Below, one piece after another: positions 46,204 through 55,648 of a DNA stretch of 64,000 bases. The notes beneath the pieces are model-generated. The model was not told where the DNA came from and made no database searches. It saw only the letters and a list, made by a program, of their open reading frames with translations. The stretch lies in assembly GCF_000171815.1 (NCBI RefSeq), contig NZ_ABGR01000003.1, positions 1 through 64,000 of the forward strand, read 5' to 3'. The stretch's first letter is position 1, and each line of letters starts with the position of its first letter. This DNA comes from Vibrio sp. AND4 (GTDB lineage: Bacteria; Pseudomonadota; Gammaproteobacteria; Enterobacterales; Vibrionaceae). Made by a program: the position numbers and the translations under genes.

Positions 46204-49200
46204 ATGATCAGTGCAATTATTCGTTGGTCGCTCAACAACCGTTTCCTAGTGTTGATCGCCACTCTAGCGCTCGTGCTGGGTGGACTTTACAGTGTAAAGA
46301 ATACGCCTGTTGACGCAATTCCGGATCTTTCTGATGTACAAGTGATCATCAAGACAAGCTATCCGGGCCAAGCTCCTCAAGTTGTCGAGGATCAAGTCAC
46401 TTACCCGCTCACCACCGCCATGCTTGCCGTGCCGGGTGCTGAGACAGTTCGTGGCTACTCTTTCTTTGGTGACTCTTACGTTTATATCATTTTCAACGAT
46501 GATACCGACATGTACTGGGCACGTTCACGCGTGTTGGAGTACTTAAGCCAAGTAGCACCAAAGCTGCCACCAAACGCAAAACCAACCCTAGGTCCTGATG
46601 CAACGGGTGTGGGCTGGGTTTACAGCTACGTATTACAAGACAAAACCGGCAAGCACGATTTAGCCGAACTTCGTAGCCTGCAAGACTGGTTCTTGAAGTA
46701 CGAACTGCAAACCGTTGATGGCGTCTCTGAAGTCGCGACCGTTGGTGGCATGGTGAAGCAGTACCAAGTACAAATTGATCCTGCCAAGCTGCGTGCGTAC
46801 AACCTCACTTTGCAGCAAGTGAATATGGCAATCCAAAATGGTAACCAAGAAACCGGCGCGTCCGTTATTGAAGTCGCAGAAGCTGAACACATGGTTCGTA
46901 CCACGGGTTACCTAACCAGCATTGAAGACATAAAATCACTGCCTCTAAAAGTCACTGAGAAAGGCACGCCGTTGCTACTAGGCGACATCGCTGACATTAA
47001 CCTTGGTCCACAAATGCGCCGTGGTATCTCAGAGCTGAATGGCGAAGGGGAAGCCGTTGGTGGCGTTATCGTAATGCGCTTTGGTGAGAACGCAAGTGAA
47101 GTCATTACAAAAGTAAAAGACAAACTTGCAGAACTACAGCACGGCCTACCAGAAGGTGTTGAAATTGTTGCGACTTACGACCGTTCGACTCTGATTGATG
47201 CAGCAGTAGAAAACCTATGGCAGAAACTCGCAGAAGAGTTCATCGTGGTTGCGATTGTGTGCGCGTTGTTCCTATTCCACATTCGTTCTTCGTTGGTTAT
47301 CGCTCTGAGCCTTCCTGTCGGTATTCTTACTGCGTTTATCGTGATGCATTGGCAAGGCATTAATGCCAACATTATGTCCCTTGGTGGTATCGCGATTGCC
47401 ATCGGCGCTATGGTGGATGGTGCAATCGTTATGATCGAAAACGTTCACAAGCACATTGAACGAACGCCACTGACCGATAAAAACCGATGGCAAGTCATCA
47501 GTAATGCGGCCGAAGAGGTCGGTGCTCCGCTGTTCTTCTCGTTGCTGATCATAACTCTAAGCTTCGTGCCTGTGTTCGCCTTGGAAGGCCAAGAAGGCAA
47601 GATGTTCTCACCACTTGCGTTCACTAAGACTTACGCTATGGCAGCGGCTGCTGGTTTGGCTATCACGCTTGTTCCTGTACTCATGGGTTACTTCATTCGC
47701 GGTAAGGTGCTACCGGAACACAAAAACCCGGTTAACCGCGGCCTAGTCGCGTTGTACCGTCCGTTGTTGAACACCAGCTTAAAATACCCTAAGACCATGA
47801 TTGTTATCGCCTTAGGTCTAATGGCGTCGGCTTACTACCCAACCAGTAAACTGGGTAGCGAGTTCATCCCGCCGCTGGATGAAGGCGATTTGATGTACAT
47901 GCCAACGACCTATCCGGGTATCTCGATTGGTAAGGCACGTGAGCTGCTACAGCAAACCAATAAGCTGATCAAAACCATCCCAGAAGTACAGACGGTATGG
48001 GGCAAGATTGGCCGAGCTGAGACCGCAACCGATCCAGCGCCACTCACCATGATCGAAACCGTGATTCAGTTGAAGCCACGTGATCAATGGCGTGAAGGGG
48101 TAACGACAGAATCACTGCGTAAAGAGTTCGATGCTCTAGTGCAATTCCCGGGATTAACCAACGCTTGGGTAATGCCGATCAAAACGCGTATCGACATGCT
48201 GGCAACGGGCATCAAAACCCCTATCGGCATTAAGATCGCCGGTCCCGATCTGAAAGTGATTGAGAAGATCGGTTCTCAGTTGGAGCCAATTCTTAACGGC
48301 GTACAAGGCACCGCATCGGTTTATGCAGAACGTGTAGCAGGAGGTCGCTATGTCACGATCGACATCAAGCGGCTCGCGGCGGCGCGTTACGGCTTAAACA
48401 TTACAGACATTCAACAAGTTATCTCCACCGCAGTGGGTGGCATGAATGTGGGTGAAACTATTGAAGGCTTGGAGCGTTACCCAATCAACGTTCGTTACCC
48501 ACAAGACTACCGTGACTCGGTGGTAAAACTGCAAAACCTGCCGTTAGTCACTCCAAATGGCGCTCGTATTGCGCTGGCTGATGTCGCGGACATTCGTTAT
48601 GAAGACGGCCCTCCGATGATCAAGACAGAAAACGCACGCCCGAACGGCTGGGTATTTGTCGACATCGATGGTCGTGACCTTGGATCTTACGTCGTGGAAG
48701 CGCAGCAGGTCGTGGCGGACCAACTCGAGCTTCCTGCGGGTTACTCGCTGGCTTGGTCTGGTCAATACGAATACATGGAACGTGCGAAAGACCGCTTGAG
48801 TGTCGTGGTACCAATCACCATCGCCATCATTATGCTGCTGCTTTACTTCAGCTTCCGTCGCGTTGGCGAAGTGATGATCATCATGCTTACCCTGCCGCTC
48901 GCTATGGTCGGTGGTTTGTGGCTGATGCATATCCTCAACTACAACTTCTCGATTGCTGTTGGGGTCGGCTTTATTGCCCTAGCAGGCGTCGCGGTGGAAA
49001 TTGGAGTCATCATGCTCGTCTACCTTAACCAAGCGTGGCACCACAAAAAGCTGGATGCAGAAGAGACCATGCAAAAGCTTGAGGCGAAAGACCTAACTGA
49101 TGCCATTCGTGAAGGTGCAGGCTTACGTGTTCGCCCAGTAATGATGACGGTACTAACGGTCATTATTGGCCTTATTCCAATCATGTACGGTGAAGGTACA

Positions 49201-49383
49201 GGGTCAGAAGTAATGCAACGTATCGCCGCGCCAATGATTGGTGGTATGGCATCAGCATTGCTGCTCACGCTATTAGTACTGCCAGCCATCTTCAAGCTGT
49301 GGAAACAACGTGAGTTGTGCCAAAGCAATGCGACTAATCACCAAACTAGCACAAAAACTAGTGATGTAAACAACAACGCTTAA
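46204..49383 (+). CDS. cusA: CusA-type heavy metal RND efflux pump
   Basis: The 1059-residue inner membrane pump has the RND layout of twelve helices with two large periplasmic loops. It begins MISAIIRWSLNNRFLVLIAT and has the proton-relay helix GIAIAIGAMVDGAIVMIENV with the conserved aspartate. It also has the late FIALAGVAVEIGVIMLVYLN helix and the Met-rich porter region (MPTTYPGISI, VMPIKTRIDMLATGIKTPIG) seen in CusA/CzcA-type metal pumps. It expels Cu(I)/Ag(I) by proton antiport through the CusC-like duct. The start lies two bases after the cusB stop. Monovalent rather than divalent specificity is inferred from the CusF domains and cupredoxin in the same operon. Confidence 0.92.
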   Translation: MISAIIRWSLNNRFLVLIATLALVLGGLYSVKNTPVDAIPDLSDVQVIIKTSYPGQAPQVVEDQVTYPLTTAMLAVPGAETVRGYSFFGDSYVYIIFNDDTDMYWARSRVLEYLSQVAPKLPPNAKPTLGPDATGVGWVYSYVLQDKTGKHDLAELRSLQDWFLKYELQTVDGVSEVATVGGMVKQYQVQIDPAKLRAYNLTLQQVNMAIQNGNQETGASVIEVAEAEHMVRTTGYLTSIEDIKSLPLKVTEKGTPLLLGDIADINLGPQMRRGISELNGEGEAVGGVIVMRFGENASEVITKVKDKLAELQHGLPEGVEIVATYDRSTLIDAAVENLWQKLAEEFIVVAIVCALFLFHIRSSLVIALSLPVGILTAFIVMHWQGINANIMSLGGIAIAIGAMVDGAIVMIENVHKHIERTPLTDKNRWQVISNAAEEVGAPLFFSLLIITLSFVPVFALEGQEGKMFSPLAFTKTYAMAAAAGLAITLVPVLMGYFIRGKVLPEHKNPVNRGLVALYRPLLNTSLKYPKTMIVIALGLMASAYYPTSKLGSEFIPPLDEGDLMYMPTTYPGISIGKARELLQQTNKLIKTIPEVQTVWGKIGRAETATDPAPLTMIETVIQLKPRDQWREGVTTESLRKEFDALVQFPGLTNAWVMPIKTRIDMLATGIKTPIGIKIAGPDLKVIEKIGSQLEPILNGVQGTASVYAERVAGGRYVTIDIKRLAAARYGLNITDIQQVISTAVGGMNVGETIEGLERYPINVRYPQDYRDSVVKLQNLPLVTPNGARIALADVADIRYEDGPPMIKTENARPNGWVFVDIDGRDLGSYVVEAQQVVADQLELPAGYSLAWSGQYEYMERAKDRLSVVVPITIAIIMLLLYFSFRRVGEVMIIMLTLPLAMVGGLWLMHILNYNFSIAVGVGFIALAGVAVEIGVIMLVYLNQAWHHKKLDAEETMQKLEAKDLTDAIREGAGLRVRPVMMTVLTVIIGLIPIMYGEGTGSEVMQRIAAPMIGGMASALLLTLLVLPAIFKLWKQRELCQSNATNHQTSTKTSDVNNNA

Positions 49384-49461
49384 TCCCTACTTTCCCCTCA
49401 AACGTTCAGTTTTAAGGGGAAATAATCAGATTATTTACCAATGAAAACGAGGATATAAAAG

Positions 49462-50031
49462 ATGAAAAAGACACTAATCACCCTTACTCTAGCCTTAACA
49501 ACAGCAACAACTGCTTTTGCACAAATGGATCATTCAAACATGGATCATGGCGATATGGATCATAGCAATATGAAGCATGAAAACATGGATCACGGCAGCA
49601 TGAAGATGGACCATAGCAAAATGGACCATTCAAAGATGATGGATATGCCGGGTATGTCTGCGGTAGGTATGCCAGCAAAAGGCGCAAAACCAGATAAAGT
49701 GGTACACGTACTTTTGAGTGATGACATGAAGATCAAGTTCAAGAAAGACGTTAAGATTGAGCCAAACGACGTAGTGCAGTTTGTGGTGATGAACACAGGT
49801 AAGATCAACCATGAGTTTACCATCGGTTCGGCAAAAGAGCAGCGGGAACACCGCGAAATGATGAGGAACATGAGTGGTGACCACATGCACGATTCAGGTA
49901 ATGCAGTCACGGTTGAGCCGGGTAAAGCCAAGCAATTACTGTGGCACTTCCACGGAGACAACAAGGTTGAGTTCGCTTGTAACATTCCTGGTCACGCAGA
50001 AGCGGGAATGGTTAAAAAGGTTGAACTGTAA
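49462..50031 (+). CDS. Periplasmic cupredoxin with Met/His-rich leader
   Basis: The 189-residue precursor has a signal peptide (1-20). About 45 residues of MDHSNMDHG-like repeats come next, giving many Met and His ligands for Cu(I)/Cu(II), and then a plastocyanin-like domain. The type 1 copper ligands are visible as H117 (INHEFTI), C173, H178 and M183 (FACNIPGHAEAGM). It probably buffers or shuttles copper in the periplasm for the efflux pump. It follows cusA by about 80 bases, with GAGG nine bases before its ATG, and is the last gene before the terminator. Confidence 0.87.
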   Translation: MKKTLITLTLALTTATTAFAQMDHSNMDHGDMDHSNMKHENMDHGSMKMDHSKMDHSKMMDMPGMSAVGMPAKGAKPDKVVHVLLSDDMKIKFKKDVKIEPNDVVQFVVMNTGKINHEFTIGSAKEQREHREMMRNMSGDHMHDSGNAVTVEPGKAKQLLWHFHGDNKVEFACNIPGHAEAGMVKKVEL

Positions 50032-50050
50032 ATAAATATCTAAAAAAACA

Positions 50051-50078
50051 AAGGAGCTGGGTTACCCGCTCCTTTTCT
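50051..50078 (+). terminator. Terminator of the copper efflux operon
   Basis: AAGGAGC pairs with GCTCCTT, with an inner GGG/CCC pair, followed by TTTTCTC. It starts 20 bases after the cupredoxin stop codon. Confidence 0.85.
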
Positions 50079-50234
50079 CATTATTGAACACTCCTTCACG
50101 TGGTTCTCTTGTGCTTACTCTGGCAGAATACGTCGATTACATACTCATTTTTGAAAGTCAGAAACTTTAATTTGGACCTTTAAACGCAAAATAATGTCAT
50201 ATTCACAGTGAAATTTTAAGAATTGGGGCACCTT

Positions 50235-51131
50235 GTGGAATACTCGATAGATCTCAACTTATATCGCTTTTTGCACCTGATTTTTGAACAAAAATCGATG
50301 GTCAAAGTGTGTCAGGCGCTAGAAATAACCAGGGCAGCGTTTTATCTTCGGCTAGCCGATTGCCGTAAACTTTTCGGAAACCAGCTATTTATCACCAGAG
50401 AAGAGCTTTACCTGCCGACCCTATTTTGTCGCCAATTGATGAATACCATTGAGCAACCGCTGAAGCATTTAGAATCTGCGCAAGCTCAAGTCAACAGCAT
50501 TGATGCTCATAGGCAAACCACTCAACTGAGCTTTTTTGTACCAAATCCACTCAGTGTCATCTTTACAAACTCACTACTCGAACTTCTCGATAACAACGAG
50601 ACTATTACCGACTTTTCTGTGTTAGACAGGAGCTTAGAAAACATCGAATTGACCGAATCTGGCACCCTTTCTGTTGGAGTCTCAGGCTACCCATCAGAAC
50701 TAAGTGAAAGTGTCCTAGAACGCAAAATTGGTAAACTAGGTTTGTACCTCTATACCTCAAAAAGTAACCCTTTGTGGCACCAAGACCAAATAGACATTCA
50801 GGCGTTGCAAAACGAGAAACTGGTGCGAATTTCGATGGGAGCAATCGACGATGAAATTTACGGCGGAAAGGCTGGTTTTACACTCTCAAGTCGCATAATG
50901 GTACCGTCAGTGACTACAGCATTAGATTGGCTGACTAACACTAACTATGTTTTAGCTTGTTTTGCACTCCCCGACTCCGTTCTACCGCACAACATAAAAA
51001 AAATACCTCTGACTCAGGATAGTACGCAGATGTTCGTGGATATTGGCTTACAGTTCCATAAGGATTGCCTCCAACATCCAATAATCACTAAATTGGAAAA
51101 GTGCCTATCTGATACCCTACTCGACTTGTAG
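50235..51131 (+). CDS. LysR-family regulator with divergent DNA-binding domain
   Basis: The 298-residue protein has a LysR-type N-terminus (IDLNLYRFLHLIFEQKSMVKVCQAL) in which the recognition helix (EITRAAFYLRLADCRKLFG) departs from the usual SQPAVS pattern, and a substrate-binding-like domain of about 200 residues. It is therefore a probable but divergent LysR regulator of unknown target. GGGG six bases before a GTG at 50235 supports this start; a TTG at 50223 is the alternative. The next gene downstream is the beta-lactamase, 217 bases away on the same strand; a regulatory link is possible but not shown by sequence. Confidence 0.7.
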   Translation: MEYSIDLNLYRFLHLIFEQKSMVKVCQALEITRAAFYLRLADCRKLFGNQLFITREELYLPTLFCRQLMNTIEQPLKHLESAQAQVNSIDAHRQTTQLSFFVPNPLSVIFTNSLLELLDNNETITDFSVLDRSLENIELTESGTLSVGVSGYPSELSESVLERKIGKLGLYLYTSKSNPLWHQDQIDIQALQNEKLVRISMGAIDDEIYGGKAGFTLSSRIMVPSVTTALDWLTNTNYVLACFALPDSVLPHNIKKIPLTQDSTQMFVDIGLQFHKDCLQHPIITKLEKCLSDTLLDL

Positions 51132-51348
51132 CCGCTTATCCCATTTATACATCATTAAAATAGTTAACAAAAATCAGCCCCTAAAAAATGATCAGAAGCA
51201 AAAAATCAGCCTGAAATAAAGTCCTGCGTGCAATAAAACGACAAAAAAAAGACAATCGCCTAACAGTCATTAGAGTATTTAATCGCTATAGTTCCGACTA
51301 TATTCACCAGAGTGTGAACCGCATTAAATAACACTAAGAAAACCAACA

Positions 51349-52200
51349 ATGAAAAAGCGACTCCTACTATTAGTCTTGTTGACCTGCTCGGGTGCAACAT
51401 ACGCGGCCAAACTTAATGAGGCAATCTCTGCGATTGAAGAGCATATTTCCGGACGAATCGGTGTATCTGTTTGGGATACGCAAACTGACGAGCGTTGGGA
51501 CTATCGTGGTGACGAGCGCTTCCCCATGATGAGTACTTTCAAAACTCTCGCTTGTGCGACGATGCTCAGTAATATGGACAATGAAACACTCGACAAAAAT
51601 GCAACCGCTAAAGTGGAAAAGCATAACATGGTAGTGTGGTCACCAGTAATGGATCGCATGGCAGGCCAAACAATCCGTATTGAACACGCATGTGAAGCAG
51701 CAATGCTGATGAGCGACAATACCGCAGCCAACATTGTTTTACGTAGTATTGATGGTCCACAAGGCGTAACTAAATTCTTGCGCTCTATTGGCGATAAAAT
51801 AACACGTCTTGATCGATTTGAACCGACACTGAATGAGGCGAATCCGGGTGACAAACAAGACACCACGACGCCTAACGCCATGGTAAACACACTTAACACT
51901 CTGTTAGAAAGCGATGCTCTATCCTATGAATCACGCATTCAACTTAAAATCTGGATGCAAGACAATAAAGTCTCTGATTCTTTGATACGTTCTGTGTTAC
52001 CAAAAGGCTGGTCGATTGCCGATCGCTCTGGTGCAGGTGGCTTTGGCTCACGGGGCATTACCGCAATGGTTTGGAAAGAGAACCACAGGCCTATTTACAT
52101 CAGCATTTACATAACCGAGACCGACTTATCGTTACAAGCTCGCGATCAAGTCATCGCTCAAATTAGCCAATTAATATTAGATGGGTATACTAGCATTTAA
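51349..52200 (+). CDS. blaCARB: Class A beta-lactamase, CARB (carbenicillinase) family
   Basis: The 283-residue precursor has a signal peptide (1-19) and all class A motifs: catalytic S62-T-F-K65, S122-D-N124, E158 in FEPTLNE, and R226-S-G228 where most class A enzymes have KTG or KSG. RSG at this place is the mark of CARB/PSE enzymes, which hydrolyse penicillins including carbenicillin in the periplasm. There are no integron or transposon features beside it, so it is an intrinsic chromosomal gene as in V. parahaemolyticus and V. alginolyticus. A GC-rich hairpin follows the gene. The allele number cannot be given without a database comparison. Confidence 0.93.
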   Translation: MKKRLLLLVLLTCSGATYAAKLNEAISAIEEHISGRIGVSVWDTQTDERWDYRGDERFPMMSTFKTLACATMLSNMDNETLDKNATAKVEKHNMVVWSPVMDRMAGQTIRIEHACEAAMLMSDNTAANIVLRSIDGPQGVTKFLRSIGDKITRLDRFEPTLNEANPGDKQDTTTPNAMVNTLNTLLESDALSYESRIQLKIWMQDNKVSDSLIRSVLPKGWSIADRSGAGGFGSRGITAMVWKENHRPIYISIYITETDLSLQARDQVIAQISQLILDGYTSI

Positions 52201-52228
52201 ATAATCAAAGTATCTGACTTACGATTAA

Positions 52229-52260
52229 GGGGGGAGTCAAAGTCTTCATCTCCTCCCCCC
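52229..52260. repeat. G/C-rich hairpin after the beta-lactamase gene
   Basis: GGGGGGAG (52229-52236) and CTCCCCCC (52253-52260) form an eight-pair stem with a 16-base loop, 29 bases after the bla stop. There is no T tract, so it may act as an RNA stabiliser or a weak terminator. Confidence 0.55.
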
Positions 52261-52376
52261 AAGCATACAAACTCTCAACTCAAATTAGAAAGTTTTGTTT
52301 ATGAAAATAAAAAATATTTAATCATAATCGACATCATTTTTATTAAAGGCAATAAGATTAGATTAAAATAGATATT

Positions 52377-53087
52377 CTAACTAGGTTCTTCAGAGATAAG
52401 AATGACATCAAACGTATTTTCTCTGACTTCAATAATATTTAAATTTTTAGGAAAGTTCTCAAACTCACCATGATCATGTGAAACTTCAATATTTCCATCG
52501 CCTTTAACTTTAAAATAAACGGAACCATTATTAATGTATTGACCATAATTAGGATCTGACTTTTCCATATTTCGAGTTGCAATACTTGCAATAATACTTT
52601 CTCCTCCATGAGTTGGATTGAGAGTGCCCACAAGCTGATAACCTACATTATTTGTACAAGAATATACGTCGGCTCCCTCACCTTCACCGTACACTTTAGC
52701 GCTCATACAGTATTTCTTATTTGTCTCAATACCATCGACTAAGCGAATTAAAACTCCTTCCACCTCCTTAGGGGTAATTTTAAAGCGAGAAAGCCCTCCA
52801 AGACTACTAATATCAGGGTTATCTTCTGACCATTCTTGTTGTATATCACCATATTGGTCTTCGGTAAAATGCCTCCAAGCGAATACTTTGGAATATTTAC
52901 CTACTTTTACAGAATGAAAGTAATCATTCAACTCCCAAGGTAAGGAATAAACTCCATCGTGTTCATCATAAAACTTTGAATATCCCTCGTAATATTTATT
53001 CTTATAAAACTCAGCACCACGAGGAAAGTCTGCTGCAATTGAAGATGTTGTTAGAAACGCTAATGATATTGCAATTAATTTTTTCAT
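52377..53087 (-). CDS. Exported betagamma-crystallin-like protein
   Basis: The 236-residue precursor has a signal peptide (KKLIAISLAFLTTSSIA) and then a region whose spacing of aromatic, Gly and Ser residues resembles a betagamma-crystallin domain: KYYEGYSKFYDEHDG, LPWELNDYFHSVKVGKYSKV split over a strand, and DISSLGGLSRFKI. Such domains often bind calcium. The C-terminal half is beta-rich with one probable disulfide (KYCMSAK with VYSCTNN). The start at 53087 has AAGGAG eight bases upstream. The gene is AT-richer than its neighbours, which suggests transfer. A 15-base perfect inverted repeat lies upstream. Confidence 0.6.
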   Translation of the reverse strand: MKKLIAISLAFLTTSSIAADFPRGAEFYKNKYYEGYSKFYDEHDGVYSLPWELNDYFHSVKVGKYSKVFAWRHFTEDQYGDIQQEWSEDNPDISSLGGLSRFKITPKEVEGVLIRLVDGIETNKKYCMSAKVYGEGEGADVYSCTNNVGYQLVGTLNPTHGGESIIASIATRNMEKSDPNYGQYINNGSVYFKVKGDGNIEVSHDHGEFENFPKNLNIIEVRENTFDVILISEEPS

Positions 53088-53132
53088 ATTTTTCACTCCT
53101 TAATTCTATGTGATTTACCAATATTAAATACT

Positions 53133-53178
53133 GCTACCTTGAAATTTTTAATTAAACAATCATAAATTTCAAGGTAGC
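53133..53178. repeat. Perfect 15-base inverted repeat upstream of the crystallin-like gene
   Basis: GCTACCTTGAAATTT (53133-53147) and AAATTTCAAGGTAGC (53164-53178) are separated by 16 bases. They start 46 bases upstream of the minus-strand ATG. Too long for a routine operator half-site, this could be a hairpin in the leader RNA or a small mobile-element remnant. Confidence 0.6.
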
Positions 53179-53403
53179 GATATAGAAGTTTAAACATAAG
53201 GGATTGACACAGCTATTGGGGGTTGTATTTTTGTATTTGCTTGATAATTAAGGCTCTAATATTAAAATCCATATATTCATTTAAACACTAAGTATGAATT
53301 AAATATTAAGATACCCATTATTAGTTAAAAAAACAGTTCAGAAATGAGCTAGACATCTCTAAACGATATCGAATTACTGACAGGACTAATTAATGATAAG
53401 AGC
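53179..53403. other. AT-rich gap without a gene
   Basis: No coding frame or RNA gene is seen. The stretch is strongly AT-rich and lies between the inverted repeat and the terminator of the next small gene. Confidence 0.4.
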
Positions 53404-53436
53404 TCAAAAAAGGCAGCTTGTAAGCTACCTTTTTAT
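53404..53436 (-). terminator. Terminator of the 50-codon gene
   Basis: On the minus strand a stem made of AAGGTAGCTT and AAGCTGCCTT (one mismatch) with a short loop is followed by six T residues, 20 bases after the stop codon. Confidence 0.7.
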
Positions 53437-53453
53437 AAATCAGCAGAATAGAT

Positions 53454-53606
53454 TTACGCTTTTTTAATATCTTTAGTTGGGTAAGTGAGCGTTGCTTCGC
53501 CAGCCTGAACTCGTGCGTAGAAACCGCCGCTGCTTAGACCTTTTACTATCATTTTACCTAGATCGATACCTTTAGTCGCGACGACTACATCACCGATTGA
53601 AAACAT
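53454..53606 (-). CDS. Conserved-looking 50-residue protein
   Basis: The product begins MFSIGDVVVATKGIDLGKMI, continues with VKGLSSGGFYARVQAGE, and ends TYPTKDIKKA. The pattern of short strands and glycines suggests a small beta-barrel of KOW or SH3 type, but no family can be named. I start at the ATG at 53606, with AAGGT seven bases upstream; the longer frame to 53702 has a low-quality, basic extension and no such site. It has its own terminator and stands alone. Confidence 0.6.
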   Translation of the reverse strand: MFSIGDVVVATKGIDLGKMIVKGLSSGGFYARVQAGEATLTYPTKDIKKA

Positions 53607-53899
53607 ATTAAATACCTTGTTTATGTAAATTATGACCTTAAATCGTTGGCGGTATTTAATCTGAAATCCTCCCCTGAACCTAATCAGGTTTTTTGTCGTC
53701 ATGATTAACTTCCATTATCGCTCTAGCCTTTGTTTTAGCTGGATTTATCAGAATTTGATGGGAATCGATTTTATGGTCATTAGTTAACAGTACATAAAGA
53801 GAAACTTCACCAACATGGGCTAAGATAACGGTGTTATATACCCATGATACTTCGAGTTGCTGGGTATAATATTATCGCTTTGTTATCTGGAGATAGACG

Positions 53900-54424
53900 A
53901 TGAAAAATGCCCTCACAATTCGTGCTTTAGAACGTTCAGACCTGCGCTTTATTCACGACCTCAACAATAACCGCAGTATCATGACGTATTGGTTTGAGGA
54001 ACCGTACGAGTCCCACGATGAGCTAGAGGAGCTTTATCGCAAACATATTCACGACGATGCGGAGCGTCGTTTTGTTGTAGAAGATGAACACGGGGTCTTG
54101 ATAGGTTTAGTGGAGCTGATTGAAATCAACTACATTCATCGTAGTGCCGAGTTTCAAATCATCATCGCGCCAGAACACCAAGGGCGAGGTTATGCGGAGG
54201 AGGTGATCAACCGTGCCTTAGACTACTCATTCTCAATCTTAAACCTACATAAAATCTATTTACTGGTTGCGTTAGATAATGAAAAGGCGATTCATCTTTA
54301 CCAAAAATGCGGCTTTATTGAAGAGGGTCACCTGGTGCAAGAGTTCTTCATCAACGGCAGCTACCGCGATGTGAAACGCATGTATATCCTGCAAGACCAC
54401 TACCGGACACCAGTGAAAGCGTAA
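53900..54424 (+). CDS. speG: Spermidine N1-acetyltransferase
   Basis: The 174-residue GNAT enzyme transfers acetyl from acetyl-CoA to spermidine or spermine, lowering polyamine levels. It matches SpeG of V. cholerae almost residue for residue in [29 protein letters not shown], the polyamine-site region [41 protein letters not shown] (acetyl-CoA loop) and [13 protein letters not shown]. The protein normally forms a dodecamer with allosteric polyamine sites. It is a single-gene unit, with TGGAGA seven bases before its ATG. Confidence 0.95.
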   Translation: MKNALTIRALERSDLRFIHDLNNNRSIMTYWFEEPYESHDELEELYRKHIHDDAERRFVVEDEHGVLIGLVELIEINYIHRSAEFQIIIAPEHQGRGYAEEVINRALDYSFSILNLHKIYLLVALDNEKAIHLYQKCGFIEEGHLVQEFFINGSYRDVKRMYILQDHYRTPVKA

Positions 54425-54514
54425 ATAAATGAGTTCCCACTGCACTCCAACGAATCGAAGTAAGATCGGGAACACATTTACCACCGTTTAATTAATTTTG
54501 GACTTCAAATCATT

Positions 54515-55648
54515 TTACTCATAGCAAGATTGGTTTTTCCAACTGTAACCAACGCTCAAGAAATACAGTGCGGGATCATCGAAACTTGCTATCGAGTTAC
54601 CAGAAGGGCCTTGAACCTCAGAAGATTCAATTAAGGTCGCCTCAAACGCAAAAGAAACCGTGCTTGCTTCGTCAATCTTGTAATCAATGCCTGTACCTAA
54701 TCGGTAAGCGTTTCCAGAAGGAATCGTAAGGTCGCCATTAGATTGGTCTGCGAACAAACTAGAGTCAAATGCAAAACCTGTATTCCACATGACTTTACTG
54801 TTCACCTTGTATTGTGTACCGAGCGCAATTTGGTAGGTATCTTGTGTCTCAACATCCATGACGGTTTGGTATGCACTCCAATCTTGCCAGTTCAGGTTGC
54901 CCATCACCGCCAATTTATCGTTTAACTCGTGGTAAGCACTGAATACTAATTGTTGTGGCGCTACTGCATCAGTCAAAAAGTCTTTGTCTTCAAATTCAAA
55001 TTCGGTCTCGTTGGAGTAAGATAGACCTAAACGCGTACCTGAGTTCAGCTCGTAAAGTAAACCGATTCGGCCATTGACTTGTACATCGGTATCTTCAACA
55101 CCAACAGATAAAGACTTGCTGGCATTTTTTACATCAATATCAAGCGTACCGTAGTGGATACCTAATGCAGCACCTACCGACCACTGATCGTTAATACGGA
55201 AAGAGGCAGATGGCTGAATGGTCAAAGCTTGAGTGATCGCATTGGGAATATCGATATGATCAAACAGGTTTTCGTATTCCAGACCAAGGCCATAGTTACC
55301 ATATACACCAATACCAAGCGTCCACTTATCGTTCACTTGCTGGCTATAAAACGCAGAGCCGAGTGGCACGTACCCAATGATATTTCCCGCATCACCACCA
55401 TTAGCCGTATCTAGCGTGGTATCACCGTATAAGCTGATCAGATTACCGGAAAATGACTGGCCCGCCACATTTGATAAGCCAGCAGGGTTTGCTGACATAA
55501 CCGAGGCATCTTGCGCCCGCGCTGCCATACCCGCAGAAGCTAAACCGATATCAGCTGTAGAAGTCTCATATAAATACACTCCTCCGGCTTGCACTGCGGC
55601 ACACGAAAAGAGGGATCCTGCAAAAACCATTTTAGTCAGATTTTTCAT
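54515..55648 (-). CDS. FadL-family outer membrane transporter
   Basis: The 377-residue protein has a signal peptide ending at VQAGG. The FadL N-terminal hatch pattern follows (GLASAGMAARAQDASVMSAN, then PAGLSNVAGQ), with a 14-strand barrel behind it. It takes up long-chain fatty acids or other hydrophobic compounds across the outer membrane. The C-terminus reads YSWKNQSCYE: the expected aromatic final residue (YSW or YSF) is followed by seven extra residues, which may reflect a recent stop-codon change. A dyad at 55797 lies about 150 bases upstream. Confidence 0.85.
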   Translation of the reverse strand: MKNLTKMVFAGSLFSCAAVQAGGVYLYETSTADIGLASAGMAARAQDASVMSANPAGLSNVAGQSFSGNLISLYGDTTLDTANGGDAGNIIGYVPLGSAFYSQQVNDKWTLGIGVYGNYGLGLEYENLFDHIDIPNAITQALTIQPSASFRINDQWSVGAALGIHYGTLDIDVKNASKSLSVGVEDTDVQVNGRIGLLYELNSGTRLGLSYSNETEFEFEDKDFLTDAVAPQQLVFSAYHELNDKLAVMGNLNWQDWSAYQTVMDVETQDTYQIALGTQYKVNSKVMWNTGFAFDSSLFADQSNGDLTIPSGNAYRLGTGIDYKIDEASTVSFAFEATLIESSEVQGPSGNSIASFDDPALYFLSVGYSWKNQSCYE

